Position numbers and translations under genes: made by a program | Notes under the pieces: generated by a model | Told to the model about the DNA's origin: nothing | The model's input: the letters and a program-made list of their open reading frames with translations, nothing else | Databases searched by the model: none | In this document: positions 1 to 8,287 of the stretch, one piece after another | Numbering within the stretch: position 1 is the first letter of the stretch | How the letters are laid out: each line of letters opens with the position of its first letter | Assembly (NCBI GenBank): GCA_017984715.1 | Contig: JAGNYY010000011.1 | Coordinates: 1-14,306 of the forward strand | DNA from: Rhodoluna sp. | Lineage (GTDB): Bacteria > Actinomycetota > Actinomycetes > Actinomycetales > Microbacteriaceae | Length of the DNA stretch: 14,306 nucleotides | Reading direction: 5' to 3'

Positions 1-649
1 CAATCAAAGAAACGACAGCGCTAACTGTCTGTTCAAAGTTGAGATCAGAAGAATCCACGAGTTGGACACCCGGTGCGGGAGTCATAAAGTCAACGACCTT
101 TGAGTCGCTGGCGTCACGTTCTGAAACCTGACGCTTGACGCTTGCAGCAGTTGCTTCGGAAAGTTCCGCTGAGCGTCTCTTAAGTCTAACCTCTTCGCTC
201 GCGGTTAGGAGAATTTTTATTTCTGCATCTGGTGCAACCACCGTCGTGATGTCACGCCCTTCGACAACAACACCCGGCAAGTTTGATTCGGCGACCAAGC
301 TCCGGGTAAGGGTTTTCATGAAGGTTCTAACCTCTGGGATGCGGGCCACGGCGGATACGGATTCAGCGACAGCGCTAGTGCGAATCGCGGCAGTTAGGTC
401 GTTGTCTCCCACCCGAACCCAGTAATCATCAGGGTTGAGCGAAATCTGGTAATCGAACTCAGCCACAAGATCTTTCGAGGCCAGCTGTTCAAGGTCAAAA
501 TCTGGCAAGTGTTGAACTGCCCATGCCAGAGCTCGGTAAGCCGCGCCAGTGTCCAGATAACCAAAACCTAGTTCTCTGGCAACCTGCTTAGACACGCTTG
601 ATTTACCTGAACCAGCTGGGCCATCAATAGCAACTAAAAACTGGCTCAT
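1..649 (-). CDS. cmk: Cytidylate kinase, partial (3' end beyond window)
   Basis: Cytosolic (d)CMP kinase: transfers the gamma-phosphate of ATP to CMP or dCMP in pyrimidine nucleotide synthesis. The visible 216 codons show an N-terminal P-loop (GPAGSGKSS, residues 10-18), the family motif YLDTGAAYRA (31-40), and the later VVEGRDITTVV stretch followed by a leucine-rich ILLTAS strand and a basic lid (EEVRLKRR). Family members are about 220-230 residues, and the last visible residues (LNFEQTVSAVVSLI) correspond to the family C-terminus, so only a few codons are lost off the left edge. The ATG overlaps the tyrA stop by 4 bp (ATGA), with GGAAG upstream inside tyrA, suggesting translational coupling. 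In related actinobacteria cmk is followed by the ribosome-assembly GTPase gene der; that gene would lie outside the window. The GRDIT variant replaces the more common GRDIG; I do not think it affects the assignment. Confidence 0.95.
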   Translation of the reverse strand, partial: MSQFLVAIDGPAGSGKSSVSKQVARELGFGYLDTGAAYRALAWAVQHLPDFDLEQLASKDLVAEFDYQISLNPDDYWVRVGDNDLTAAIRTSAVAESVSAVARIPEVRTFMKTLTRSLVAESNLPGVVVEGRDITTVVAPDAEIKILLTASEEVRLKRRSAELSEATAASVKRQVSERDASDSKVVDFMTPAPGVQLVDSSDLNFEQTVSAVVSLI

Positions 650-1740
650 CCGGCAATCTTCCATCCGCGGTTTTCAAGGTCGGCGATGAGTTTCTGCTCA
701 ACCGACGGCAAAACATAGAGTTCAACAAGACCAACCGGCGCACTCGGCGAGTGTTCTAGCTTCAACTCTTCGATGTTGACGCCGATTTCGCCAACCTCGT
801 TGAATAGGCGCCCAAGCTCACCTGGCTTGTCGGCAATCATTACGACCACCTGCGCATAGGCGGCTTGCTTGGTTCCGTGCTTACCAGGGATACGCTCGAC
901 GCCGAGGTTTCCAGCCTCGAGTGCTCGGCTGACCTTGGCAAGAGAGCCAGCACCATCGATGTCTTCTAGAGCCTCTACTACGGCGTGAAGGTCGTTCTCA
1001 AAGGCCTTTAAAACTGGAGCTACTTCAACCGCGTTAGCGGCAAGGATCTGAATCCACAGCTTCGGATCGCTCGCTGCAATGCGGGTGGTATCTCGCAGCC
1101 CCTGGCCGGCAAGGGAAACATCCGCGCTCTCAGCATCGACAAGACGCGCGGCTAGCAAACTTGCAACCAGTTGCGGAACGTGTGAGACCAGCGCGACCGC
1201 GCGGTCGTGTTCATCGGCAGAAACCTTGAGCGGTGCCGAGCCCAAATCAATAGCCAAATCCTCGATGGCAGCCACTGCTGTCGAAGTGCTTTCGGCATTT
1301 GCCGAAATAACCCAAGGGCGGCCAACAAAAAGATCTGCTCTACCCGAGATGGCTCCCCCGCGTTCGCGACCGGCCATCGGGTGAGATCCAACGTAGCGCT
1401 TGAGGTCGGCGACGTCAGCTTCGAGTTCGCCTAGAACCTGCGCTTTAACGCTGGCCACGTCGGTGACGACTGCGTTTGGAAAGGCGGCAAGTTCTCGAGC
1501 AACCACCGATGCGGTGACATCTGGCGGCACACAAACAACGATCAGTGCTGGTGCGTCGCCTGCGCTGGCCCGAACTCCGGCCCCGTAATCAATGGCAAGC
1601 TTCAGGTTGGCAGGAGAGGCGTCTTCAAGGAGAACCTGAACGCCAAGTTTGCTCAAGCCAAGGCCGATGCTCGTGCCAAGTAGACCCGCTCCGACGATGC
1701 GGACTGGGCCTAGAGTTCGTGCAGCGGCTGCTTGAGTCAC
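646..1740 (-). CDS. tyrA: Prephenate dehydrogenase with C-terminal ACT domain
   Basis: Oxidatively decarboxylates prephenate to 4-hydroxyphenylpyruvate with NAD(P)+, the committed step to tyrosine. Visible features of the 364-residue product are a Rossmann GxGxxG motif (VGAGLLGTSIG, about 16-26), the catalytic-region motif SHPMAG (His120), a second conserved His in SHVPQ (187), an all-helical dimerisation domain to about residue 270, and a C-terminal ACT domain (about 295-364, starting AQVVVMIADKPGELG). ACT domains in this family usually bind tyrosine for feedback inhibition; that role is inferred here. The start codon is GTG, overlapping the chorismate mutase stop by 4 bp (GTGA), with AGGA about 9 bases upstream. 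The pair aroH-tyrA thus supplies two consecutive steps, chorismate to prephenate to hydroxyphenylpyruvate, from adjoining coupled genes. Confidence 0.96.
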   Translation of the reverse strand: MTQAAAARTLGPVRIVGAGLLGTSIGLGLSKLGVQVLLEDASPANLKLAIDYGAGVRASAGDAPALIVVCVPPDVTASVVARELAAFPNAVVTDVASVKAQVLGELEADVADLKRYVGSHPMAGRERGGAISGRADLFVGRPWVISANAESTSTAVAAIEDLAIDLGSAPLKVSADEHDRAVALVSHVPQLVASLLAARLVDAESADVSLAGQGLRDTTRIAASDPKLWIQILAANAVEVAPVLKAFENDLHAVVEALEDIDGAGSLAKVSRALEAGNLGVERIPGKHGTKQAAYAQVVVMIADKPGELGRLFNEVGEIGVNIEELKLEHSPSAPVGLVELYVLPSVEQKLIADLENRGWKIAG

Positions 1741-2099
1741 TGGGCGATGTCCTGACGAAGCGCGGTCGCACCACGCAAGTAAACGTGCTGAACTTCAGCG
1801 CGAGCAACGTCTAGGTCGGCCTGAATCATGATGCGAATAACGCGAGGTAGCGCCTTGGCAACATCCATTTCAACAAAGCACATAAGTGGCACGTCACCCA
1901 GGCCGAGTTCACGAGCTGCAACCGCAGGAAACTCGCTGACCAGGTCAGGAGTCGCGGTGAAGAAGATATTGATGAGCTGACCATTCGCGATGTCGTTGGC
2001 GTGCAACATCTTGGTCAACAGTTCGGCGGTTGACTTCAGCAGGTGTTCGCGTTCGTCGATATCCAGTTGGATAGCGCCTCTGATCGCTCTGATTGCCAT
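1737..2099 (-). CDS. aroH: Chorismate mutase, AroH (monofunctional trimeric) class
   Basis: Catalyses the Claisen rearrangement of chorismate to prephenate, the branch point to phenylalanine and tyrosine. The 120-residue product matches the Bacillus subtilis AroH fold class, not the all-helical AroQ class. It keeps the recognisable active-site residues: Arg7 in IRAIRGA, Cys74 and Glu77 in PLMCFVEMD, Arg89 in VIRIM, and Tyr107 in HVYL (B. subtilis Arg7, Cys75, Glu78, Arg90, Tyr108). Length is normal for the class. The ATG sits 2 bp after the rluB stop, with GAGG about 8 bases upstream. No ACT or other regulatory domain is fused, so feedback control of tyrosine synthesis probably rests on the neighbouring TyrA. 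Confidence 0.96.
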   Translation of the reverse strand: MAIRAIRGAIQLDIDEREHLLKSTAELLTKMLHANDIANGQLINIFFTATPDLVSEFPAVAARELGLGDVPLMCFVEMDVAKALPRVIRIMIQADLDVARAEVQHVYLRGATALRQDIAQ

Positions 2100-2101
2100 A
2101 T

Positions 2102-2920
2102 TTACCGCCTCTTGCTGTTCTTTGCCGGAGCCGCCTTACCTGGCTTGACTCGCGGGCGAGGAGTTCTCTCCACTCCGCCTTCAGCGGCCTTGAGTAGCGC
2201 GCCGACCTCTATTTTACTGAGTTCACGGATGCGACCCTCTTTTAGAGGGCCGAGCTGAATCGGGCCAAACTGACGACGAACCAGGCCGAGCACCGGGTGG
2301 CCGACGAATTCAAACATTCGGCGAACAATTCGGTTGCGACCCGAGTGCAAGACAACTTCAACCAGACTCTCGTTGCCCGAAACATCAACGATGTGAGCCT
2401 TGTCAGCCTTGATCGCACCGTCTTCCAACTCAAACCCACTGAGGAGTTTGTGAATCGTCGCTGGGGTGACTATGCCCTCAACACGGGCGACATAGGTCTT
2501 GGTTACACCGAACTTAGGGTGGGCAAGTTTGTGAGCAAGTTCCCCATCATTAGTCATGATGATCAAACCTGTGGTCTCGGCGTCCAAGCGCCCCACGTTG
2601 AAAACACGGTCATAACCAACCACGAACTGACTAAGGTCGCCGCGGCCGTTCTCATCAGCCATCGAACTAACCACGCCATATGGCTTGTTTAGCGCCAAGT
2701 AGACGCGTGATGAGTCCAGTTGAATTGGAGTGCCGCCAACTGTGACCTTGTCGACATCCGGGTCAATTCGAGTGCCAAGTTCGGTCACAACTTTGCCGTT
2801 GACTTTGACTCGACCCTGGGTGATGAAATCTTCGCAGACGCGACGTGAAGCCACGCCGGCGGCCGCCATTACCTTTTGCAGTCTTACGCCTGAGGCGTTC
2901 TCGTCTTTAGAGTTCGACAT
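2102..2920 (-). CDS. rluB: Ribosomal large subunit pseudouridine synthase, RluB/RsuA family
   Basis: Isomerises a specific uridine of rRNA to pseudouridine, by homology in 23S rRNA near the peptidyl-transferase region; the exact target cannot be read from sequence. The 272-residue product has an N-terminal S4 RNA-binding domain (about 13-60, RLQKVMAAAGVASRR), then the RsuA-type catalytic domain with NKPYG (78-82), GRLD with catalytic Asp113, KTY (141-143) and SGRNRIVRRM (193-202). A basic Lys/Arg/Pro tail of about 25 residues ends the protein. The start overlaps scpB by 14 bp and has no good Shine-Dalgarno sequence, so translation probably depends on coupling to scpB. The scpA-scpB-rluB order is typical of actinobacteria and firmicutes. 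Confidence 0.94.
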   Translation of the reverse strand: MSNSKDENASGVRLQKVMAAAGVASRRVCEDFITQGRVKVNGKVVTELGTRIDPDVDKVTVGGTPIQLDSSRVYLALNKPYGVVSSMADENGRGDLSQFVVGYDRVFNVGRLDAETTGLIIMTNDGELAHKLAHPKFGVTKTYVARVEGIVTPATIHKLLSGFELEDGAIKADKAHIVDVSGNESLVEVVLHSGRNRIVRRMFEFVGHPVLGLVRRQFGPIQLGPLKEGRIRELSKIEVGALLKAAEGGVERTPRPRVKPGKAAPAKNSKRR

Positions 2921-3467
2921 CGAAGGTGCTGTTCGCGTCTGGCAGGTATGGGCTGATTAGTGGCATCTCATCCAAAGAATTGATGCCGAGAAGTTCTAGC
3001 AAGAGCTCACTCGTTCCGTAATTGATGGCACCGGTTTCTGAATCGGTGTATAGCTCCGTGATTAGACCGCGGCTGAGCAAAGTGCGCACAACCGAATCAA
3101 CATTTACTGCACGGATTGAGGCAATCTGACCTCGTGAAATTGGTTGCTTATAGGCGATGACCGCGAGGGTCTCAAGAGCCGCCTGACTCAGTTTGGTTGG
3201 GTTCTCATTCGAAATGAACATGCGAACCGCCCAGTCGAATTCTTGACGGACAAAAATTCTCCATCCGCCGCCAACTTCGCGGAGCTCAAACCCTCGCGGC
3301 GCGGTGCCGTCTTCACCGTCGTATTCGGCTTTGAGCGCGAGCACTGAGTCTCGAACCTCTTTGACCGGGCATTCGAGTGCCGTGGCCAAGGCTACGAGGG
3401 AAACCGGAGCATCCGTAATCATCAGGATCGCCTCGAGCGCTCCCCTGGTATTGGTGTCAAGAGTCAT
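2907..3467 (-). CDS. scpB: Segregation and condensation protein ScpB
   Basis: Winged-helix (kite) subunit of the SMC-ScpA-ScpB condensin-like complex that compacts and segregates the chromosome. The 186-residue product begins MTLDTNTRGALEAILMITDAP, the usual ScpB opening, and carries two winged-helix units (about 1-85 and 88-165). The second contains the family hallmark SQAALETLAVIAYKQPISRGQI, here around residues 95-116. An in-frame TTG 12 bases further upstream (3479) would add MERI. I chose the ATG at 3467 because a GGAG lies 6 bases before it, and that site would fall inside the longer version. The gene overlaps the end of scpA by 11 bp and the start of rluB by 14 bp, consistent with co-translation of a stoichiometric complex. 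Confidence 0.95.
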   Translation of the reverse strand: MTLDTNTRGALEAILMITDAPVSLVALATALECPVKEVRDSVLALKAEYDGEDGTAPRGFELREVGGGWRIFVRQEFDWAVRMFISNENPTKLSQAALETLAVIAYKQPISRGQIASIRAVNVDSVVRTLLSRGLITELYTDSETGAINYGTSELLLELLGINSLDEMPLISPYLPDANSTFDVEL

Positions 3468-4284
3468 AATCCGCTCCAAGTGTGGCTAGTTGTTCATCAT
3501 CAAAGTTTTCAGCGCGCCAGGTTAGCTGCAGGTCACCAAGCGGTGAAACCTGTTCGAAGCTGATGGCCGAGAGGCGATAAAGTTCGAGCACAGCCAAGAA
3601 GCGCGCAACCACAACACCGCGGTCCTTCACCGACCCGATTAGGTCGCGAAAACTCAGGTGAGTTGCCTTGCGCAGCATCGAGATGACTTCTGATGCCTGC
3701 TCACGAATTGAGACTCGAGGCGCGTGAAGGTGGGTCAATCCAACCGATGGAATCTCGCGTGGAGTCAGAACCTCTTGTGATAGCTGGTAGAACTCGGCGA
3801 GACTCAGGTTCCAAACCAGCTCCGGCTTCTGCTTGCGGAAGCGTTCTTCCATCTGAACTTCACGTGCAACGCGATTACTTTCAATTTGAAGCGCGGTCGA
3901 GAACCAGCTGGAAATCTCTTTGAAAGCTCTGTATTGCAGCAATCGAGCAAAAAGTAGGTCTCGAGCCTCAAGCAACGCCACGTCTTCAGCGTCAACAACC
4001 TCACCCTTGGGCAGCAGACCCGCGATTTTCAAATCGAGCAGTGTTGCGGCGATAACTAGGAATTCACTGGCCTGATCAAGCTCTTCATCGTCATCGAGAC
4101 TCTTCAGGTAAGAGATGAACTCATCGGTTACCTTGCTGAGAGAAATCTCAGTGATGTCCATTTCGTGCTTCGAAATCAACGAAAGCAGTAGGTCAAATGG
4201 TCCCTCAAAATTACCTAGGCTGACCGCGAATCCGCTCGCTTTTTCGGTCGCCTCAGCTAGGTCTTGGTTATGGGGCGCAGCCAC
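3457..4284 (-). CDS. scpA: Segregation and condensation protein ScpA (kleisin)
   Basis: Kleisin that bridges the SMC ATPase heads and binds ScpB dimers. With the GTG start used here the product is 275 residues, normal for the family. The N-terminal SMC-neck-binding helix region carries the hallmark NFEGPFDLLLSLI (about 25-37), the middle is an acidic and flexible segment binding ScpB, and the C-terminus (about 195-275) is a winged helix that binds the SMC cap. The open frame continues upstream to 4368 through parA, but that extension (MLKRQSPLMRL...) looks like out-of-frame coding. The GTG at 4284 is the last plausible start before the conserved domain and gives a 17-bp overlap with parA. Its Shine-Dalgarno is weak, so coupling to parA translation is likely. 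A TTG or GTG 9 to 15 bases upstream cannot be excluded. Confidence 0.93.
   Translation of the reverse strand: MAAPHNQDLAEATEKASGFAVSLGNFEGPFDLLLSLISKHEMDITEISLSKVTDEFISYLKSLDDDEELDQASEFLVIAATLLDLKIAGLLPKGEVVDAEDVALLEARDLLFARLLQYRAFKEISSWFSTALQIESNRVAREVQMEERFRKQKPELVWNLSLAEFYQLSQEVLTPREIPSVGLTHLHAPRVSIREQASEVISMLRKATHLSFRDLIGSVKDRGVVVARFLAVLELYRLSAISFEQVSPLGDLQLTWRAENFDDEQLATLGADYDS
3474..3477 (-). promoter_or_regulatory. Shine-Dalgarno GGAG deciding the scpB start
   Basis: GGAG on the minus strand, 6 bases before the ATG at 3467, inside the last codons of scpA. It supports the ATG over the in-frame TTG at 3479, whose own initiation would use the same bases as coding sequence. Confidence 0.6.
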
Positions 4285-5107
4285 GATCCACAAGCTCACG
4301 CGCAACCGTGCGATAAGCCTCGGCAGCGTCAGAGTCAGGCGCATAAGTGGTGATTGGCGCTTGAGCAACGGTTGCGTCCGGGAACTTCACGGTGCGGTTG
4401 ATCACGCTCCGGAATACCTTCTCGCCGAATGCTTCGTGCAAACGATCTAGCACCTCGCGCGAGTGCAGAGTGCGAGGGTCATACATGGTCGCCAGGATGC
4501 CATCTAGCTGGAGCGCTGGGTTCAACCCCTCTTGAACCTTGCTAATGATATCCTCGAGAATCGCAACACCGCGCAGCGCAAAGAACTCGCTTGCCAAAGG
4601 AATGATGACTCCGTGTGCCGCTGTCAAAGCGTTTACGGTCAACAAGCCCAGCGATGGCTGACAGTCGATGACGATGACGTCGTAGTCATCGGCCACTTTT
4701 TTGAGAATGTTAGCCAAAATCTGCTCGCGAGCGATTTCGTTGACCAATTTCATTTCAGCAGCCGAAAGCTCAATGTTGGCAGGAATGACATCCAGGTTCG
4801 CAACGGCAGTGTGCTGAATTGCAGTTTGTGGGTCTATCTTTCGGTCAAGCATCAGGTCATAAATGGTCACTGCATCGTGAGCATTTACACCGAGGCCTGC
4901 CGAGAGCGCACCCTGTGGGTCATAGTCGACCAAAAGAACCTTGCGGCCATATTCGGCAAGCGCCGCAGACATGTTGATGCTCGTGGTGGTCTTTCCAACG
5001 CCGCCCTTTTGGTTACACATGGCGATAATGCGCGCCGGTCCGTGTGAGGTCAGCGGCTTTGGTTTCGCGAAGCGCGAATCCGTTGCTACCTTCTTTGCCT
5101 TTGCCAT
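4268..5107 (-). CDS. ParA/Soj-family ATPase next to scpAB
   Basis: Deviant Walker-type ATPase of the ParA/MinD superfamily, expected to bind DNA or a partner dynamically in chromosome organisation. The 279-residue product has a deviant Walker A (KGGVGKT, 34-40, with the signature lysine), Walker A' DYDPQG (61-66) and a Walker B strand VIVIDCQPSLG. A basic N-terminal extension of about 25 residues (several Lys/Arg, low hydrophobicity) precedes the fold. No parB gene or obvious parS site is visible nearby, and the position directly before scpA-scpB matches M. tuberculosis Rv1708 (annotated soj-like), which is separate from the parA-parB pair near the replication origin. I therefore leave the symbol blank: this is probably the scpAB-linked paralogue. 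A strong GGGAGG lies just upstream of the ATG, and 41 bp separate it from xerD. Confidence 0.9.
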   Translation of the reverse strand: MAKAKKVATDSRFAKPKPLTSHGPARIIAMCNQKGGVGKTTTSINMSAALAEYGRKVLLVDYDPQGALSAGLGVNAHDAVTIYDLMLDRKIDPQTAIQHTAVANLDVIPANIELSAAEMKLVNEIAREQILANILKKVADDYDVIVIDCQPSLGLLTVNALTAAHGVIIPLASEFFALRGVAILEDIISKVQEGLNPALQLDGILATMYDPRTLHSREVLDRLHEAFGEKVFRSVINRTVKFPDATVAQAPITTYAPDSDAAEAYRTVARELVDRGCAP

Positions 5108-5110
5108 GAT

Positions 5111-5117
5111 TCCTCCC
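5111..5117 (-). promoter_or_regulatory. Strong Shine-Dalgarno of the ParA-like gene
   Basis: GGGAGGA on the minus strand a few bases before the ATG at 5107. It is among the strongest ribosome binding sites in the window, and it lies in one of the few real intergenic gaps (5108-5148), suggesting independent, efficient initiation of the parA-scpA-scpB group. I saw no convincing -35/-10 pair in this gap. Confidence 0.6.
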
Positions 5118-5148
5118 GAAATTACGATGCAACCTGTTGTCTAATAGC

Positions 5149-6054
5149 CTACCGCCGTGCGCGTGGATGTGCGGTCGCATAGACCTCACGAAGCGCATCG
5201 ACCGTGACGAGTGTGTAAATCTGCGTTGTGGCCACGGATGAGTGCCCGAGAAGTTCTTGCACCACTCTCACATCTGCACCGCCCTCGAGTAAATGGGTTG
5301 CAAACGAGTGACGAAGTGTGTGCGGTGAAATCTCTCCGGGCAACTTGGCTGCTTCGGCAGCATCATGGATTATCTGCCAAGCGCTCTGGCGACTCAATCG
5401 GCCTCCTCGCTGATTCAAGAAGAGCGCTGGAGTGCCCTTGCCGTTCACAGCCAAAAGCGGTCGGGTCCTAATTAAATAGGCCTCGAGTGCGGCTTGTGCG
5501 TAACGACCAACTGGCACAATGCGTTCCTTCGAACCTTTTCCCAGAACACGCAGCAAAGTCGGATCTACTAGGTCGTCGAGATCAAGCGAAACAATCTCTG
5601 TGATGCGTGCTCCGGTTGCATAAAGAAGTTCAAGGATGGCTCGGTCGCGAACTGCTACTGGGTCATCTCCTCCAACCGCATTCAATAAACTTTCGACCTG
5701 AGCCACGGTTATTGCCTTCGGCAACCTTCTAGGCGCTTTCGGGGGTTTGACAGAGGCTGCAGGATCCGAGTTGGTCAGGTTCTCCAACAACCAGTACTTG
5801 TGCAGCCCTCTGACCCCGGCCAGCACTCTGGCTACCGAGGTTGCCGATAAACCGCCGATTGAAACTAACTGCTGAGCAAAATCTTGCACTCCAAGTTCGG
5901 TGATTTGACCAATGGTTTCGATTCCCCGAGCGTCAAGAAATTCAAGATAGCGGCGCAGGTCACGACGGTAGGCCGCGATGGTGTTCTTGGCCACGCCTCG
6001 TTCGATTGTGAGGTGGCGAATGTAGGCATCGACTAGAGCTTCGAAACCCGACAT
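5149..6054 (-). CDS. xerD: Tyrosine recombinase XerD
   Basis: Site-specific recombinase that, with XerC, resolves chromosome dimers at dif sites during division. The 301-residue product has the N-terminal SAM-like core-binding domain (about 1-100) and a catalytic domain with the full set of active-site residues: Arg150 (ATGARITEI), Lys173 (GKGSKER), His245 and Arg248 (PHTLRHS), His271 (LLGHSS) and nucleophile Tyr280 (TTQIYT). Spacing matches E. coli XerD (Arg148, Lys172, His244, Arg247, His270, Tyr279), arguing for a housekeeping Xer and against a phage integrase. It starts 4 bp after the Nudix gene stop, with TAGGA upstream. Pairing with pyrG and a Nudix gene reproduces the mycobacterial order pyrG-Rv1700-xerD. 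No dif site was looked for successfully in this window; it would normally lie near the replication terminus. Confidence 0.96.
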   Translation of the reverse strand: MSGFEALVDAYIRHLTIERGVAKNTIAAYRRDLRRYLEFLDARGIETIGQITELGVQDFAQQLVSIGGLSATSVARVLAGVRGLHKYWLLENLTNSDPAASVKPPKAPRRLPKAITVAQVESLLNAVGGDDPVAVRDRAILELLYATGARITEIVSLDLDDLVDPTLLRVLGKGSKERIVPVGRYAQAALEAYLIRTRPLLAVNGKGTPALFLNQRGGRLSRQSAWQIIHDAAEAAKLPGEISPHTLRHSFATHLLEGGADVRVVQELLGHSSVATTQIYTLVTVDALREVYATAHPRARR

Positions 6055-6058
6055 CGAA

Positions 6059-6616
6059 CTAAATTCCTAGAGTGCGGGCAGCCGCCATGATTCCGACAGC
6101 TGCGCTAGGGCTACGCATGTCAGAGGCAAGAACGCTTGCTAATGCAGAAGCAAGCGGCACCCACTCAACCTTCATGTCAGTTTCTTCGCCTTCGAGCTCA
6201 AAGTCATGCCCCTGGTGACGCAAGTCGCGGGCTAAGAAAATGGCAATCGTTTCGTTGTTGCCACCCGGGGTGGTGTGAAACTCAATGAGCTCGGACCAAG
6301 ACCCGGCGATGAATCCTGTTTCTTCAAGCAACTCGCGCTTTGCCGCTTCTACCTTCGACTCACCCGGTTGATCTAGCAGACCAGCCGGAATTTCCCAAAG
6401 ATATTCACGCACTGGATGACGATACTGATTGATCAACAACACTCGATCGTGTTCATCCAAGGCAATAACAGCAACAGCACCCGGATGCGCAACGAACTCG
6501 CGAACCAGGGTCTCGCCGTTGTAGTCAAACGACTCGCGCTTGATGTCCCAAATTTTGCCTTCAAAGACAACCTCGCTCTTGCTGATAGCAAGATGCGCAG
6601 GCCTGTCTTTAGGCAT
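6059..6616 (-). CDS. Nudix hydrolase, ADP-ribose pyrophosphatase type
   Basis: Probably hydrolyses ADP-ribose (or related nucleoside diphosphate sugars) to AMP and ribose-5-phosphate. The 185-residue product has a Nudix box at residues 79-102 with the metal-binding core REL-LEETGF (Arg94, Glu95, Glu98, Glu99) and the upstream Glu86. The box begins GLLDQPGE, so the spacing from Gly79 to Glu86 is six residues, one more than the canonical five. The preceding WEIPAG and the later TTPGGNNE (115-122) and EEGEETDM-like acidic stretch are typical of ADP-ribose pyrophosphatases. The ATG overlaps the pyrG stop by 8 bp with GAGG about 7 bases upstream. Its place between pyrG and xerD matches M. tuberculosis Rv1700, an established ADP-ribose pyrophosphatase. 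Substrate remains an inference from family and position. Confidence 0.9.
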   Translation of the reverse strand: MPKDRPAHLAISKSEVVFEGKIWDIKRESFDYNGETLVREFVAHPGAVAVIALDEHDRVLLINQYRHPVREYLWEIPAGLLDQPGESKVEAAKRELLEETGFIAGSWSELIEFHTTPGGNNETIAIFLARDLRHQGHDFELEGEETDMKVEWVPLASALASVLASDMRSPSAAVGIMAAARTLGI

Positions 6617-8285
6617 CCTTTACCTCAAAAAGCTTGTTCGACTCTTGGCGCTTGATTGCTGCAGCAACTAGGCCACGGAACAATGGGTGCGCGTTGGTAG
6701 GGCGCGAACGGAATTCAGGGTGAGCCTGAGTCGCCACGTAGTAAGGGTGAACCTCGCGAGGTAGCTCGACGAACTCAACCAAGTGGTCATCCGGTGAAGT
6801 TCCCGAGAATACCAAGCCAGCCTCTGCAATCTGGGCACGGTAGGTGTTGTTTACCTCATAGCGGTGGCGGTGGCGTTCCTCGATAGAGTCCGCGCCGTAA
6901 ACCTCGGCAACAATCGAACCTGGCTTTAGCTTGGCCTCGTAGAGACCAAGTCGCATGGTTCCACCCATGTCGCCAGAAGCCAGGATGTCTACCTGCTCGG
7001 CCATGGTTGCAATTACCGGGTACTTTGCCTCCGGATCAAACTCGGTTGAAGATGCGCCGGCTAGCCCTGCTTTGCTGCGGGCATACTCGATAACCATGCA
7101 CTGAAGACCTAGGCAAAGGCCAAGGGTAGGAATCTTGTTTTCGCGAGCGTAGGTCAAAGCGCCAAGCTTGCCCTCGATGCCTCGAACTCCAAAACCGCCA
7201 GGGATACAAATTGCGTCAACATCAGCGAGCTGAACCTCAGCACCTTCAGGGGTTTCGCATGAGTCTGACGCGATCCACTTGATGTGAACCTTGGTCATGT
7301 TTGCGAAACCACCAGCGCGAAGCGCTTCGGTCACCGAAAGGTAGGCGTCAGGCAGATCGATGTACTTACCAACCAGACCAATGCGAACTTCGTGCTTTGG
7401 GTGGTGAACGGCGTCAAGCACACCCTGCCAGCGCGACCAGTCAACCGGAGTCTCTGGGAAGCCGAACTTCTTCACGATGTATGAATCGAGACCCTGGCGG
7501 TTGAGCACCTGAGGGATGTCGTAGATGCTGGCAGCGTCGGCGGCTGTAACAACGGCGCTCTTGTCGATGTCACACATCAAAGCGATCTTGTTCTTGATGC
7601 CCTCAGGAAGCTCGCGATCGCTGCGGCAAACCACGGCGTCGGGCTGAATACCGATAGAGCGCAAGGTTGCCACCGAGTGCTGGGTTGGCTTGGTCTTTAG
7701 TTCGCCAGAAGCGGCCAGATATGGAACTAGCGAAACGTGAACATAGAAGACGTTGTCGCGACCAACTTCGTGACGAACCTGACGCGCAGCCTCAAGGAAC
7801 GGCTGGGATTCGATATCGCCGACGGTGCCACCGATTTCAGTGATAATCACGTCTGGTGCAGGTGTCTCGTGAGCCTGAAGACGCATGCGGCGTTTGATCT
7901 CATCGGTGATGTGTGGAATTACCTGAACGGTGTCACCGAGGTACTCTCCGCGACGTTCGCGGGCGATTACGGTTGAATAAATCTGACCGGTGGTTACGTT
8001 GGCCGACTGACCGAGGTTGATGTCTAGGAAGCGTTCGTAGTGGCCAATGTCAAGGTCAGTCTCAGCGCCATCATCGGTTACGAAGACTTCACCGTGCTGG
8101 AAAGGGTTCATAGTGCCCGGGTCAACGTTTAGATACGGGTCTAGCTTCTGCATCACGACCTTGAGGCCGCGTGCACGAAGAAGGTTGCCAAGACTCGAGG
8201 CGGTTAGGCCCTTACCGAGTGATGATGCAACACCTCCGGTGACGAAAATGTGACGTGTTCTACCGGATTCCATTGCTTCTGCCAT
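6609..8285 (-). CDS. pyrG: CTP synthase
   Basis: Converts UTP to CTP using ATP and glutamine-derived ammonia, the last step of de novo CTP synthesis; forms tetramers or filaments in the cytosol. With the ATG at 8285 the product is 558 residues. The N-terminal amidoligase domain carries [14 protein letters not shown] (about 17-30), [19 protein letters not shown] and [13 protein letters not shown]. The C-terminal class I glutamine amidotransferase domain has GGFGVRG (363-369), nucleophile Cys391 (GLCLGLQ) and the His522/Glu524 pair in QAHPEFR. The frame extends 6 codons further to a TTG at 8303 preceded by GGCGGG, and a second ATG lies at 8273; none of the three has a textbook Shine-Dalgarno, so the exact start is uncertain by up to 10 residues. 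A 64-bp gap separates it from recN. Confidence 0.97.
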   Translation of the reverse strand: MAEAMESGRTRHIFVTGGVASSLGKGLTASSLGNLLRARGLKVVMQKLDPYLNVDPGTMNPFQHGEVFVTDDGAETDLDIGHYERFLDINLGQSANVTTGQIYSTVIARERRGEYLGDTVQVIPHITDEIKRRMRLQAHETPAPDVIITEIGGTVGDIESQPFLEAARQVRHEVGRDNVFYVHVSLVPYLAASGELKTKPTQHSVATLRSIGIQPDAVVCRSDRELPEGIKNKIALMCDIDKSAVVTAADAASIYDIPQVLNRQGLDSYIVKKFGFPETPVDWSRWQGVLDAVHHPKHEVRIGLVGKYIDLPDAYLSVTEALRAGGFANMTKVHIKWIASDSCETPEGAEVQLADVDAICIPGGFGVRGIEGKLGALTYARENKIPTLGLCLGLQCMVIEYARSKAGLAGASSTEFDPEAKYPVIATMAEQVDILASGDMGGTMRLGLYEAKLKPGSIVAEVYGADSIEERHRHRYEVNNTYRAQIAEAGLVFSGTSPDDHLVEFVELPREVHPYYVATQAHPEFRSRPTNAHPLFRGLVAAAIKRQESNKLFEVKDA

Positions 8286-8287
8286 GG

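Noticed and set aside
2297..2692. 131-codon plus-strand frame over rluB
   Set aside because: It lies opposite the catalytic domain of a well-recognised pseudouridine synthase, with no recognisable protein features.
4532..5047. 171-codon plus-strand frame over the ParA-like gene
   Set aside because: Antisense to a clear ParA-family ATPase. The length is explained by codon bias of the opposite strand, and no domain is visible.
5108..5148. Possible promoter before the ParA-like gene
   Set aside because: TAATTT is present, but the nearest -35-like hexamer (TTAGAC) is only 14 bases away. The Shine-Dalgarno is convincing and the promoter is not.
5149..6054. Tyrosine recombinase as a sign of an integrated mobile element
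   Set aside because: Active-site spacing matches housekeeping XerD, gene order matches the conserved pyrG-Nudix-xerD block, and there are no att repeats, tRNA or phage genes nearby.
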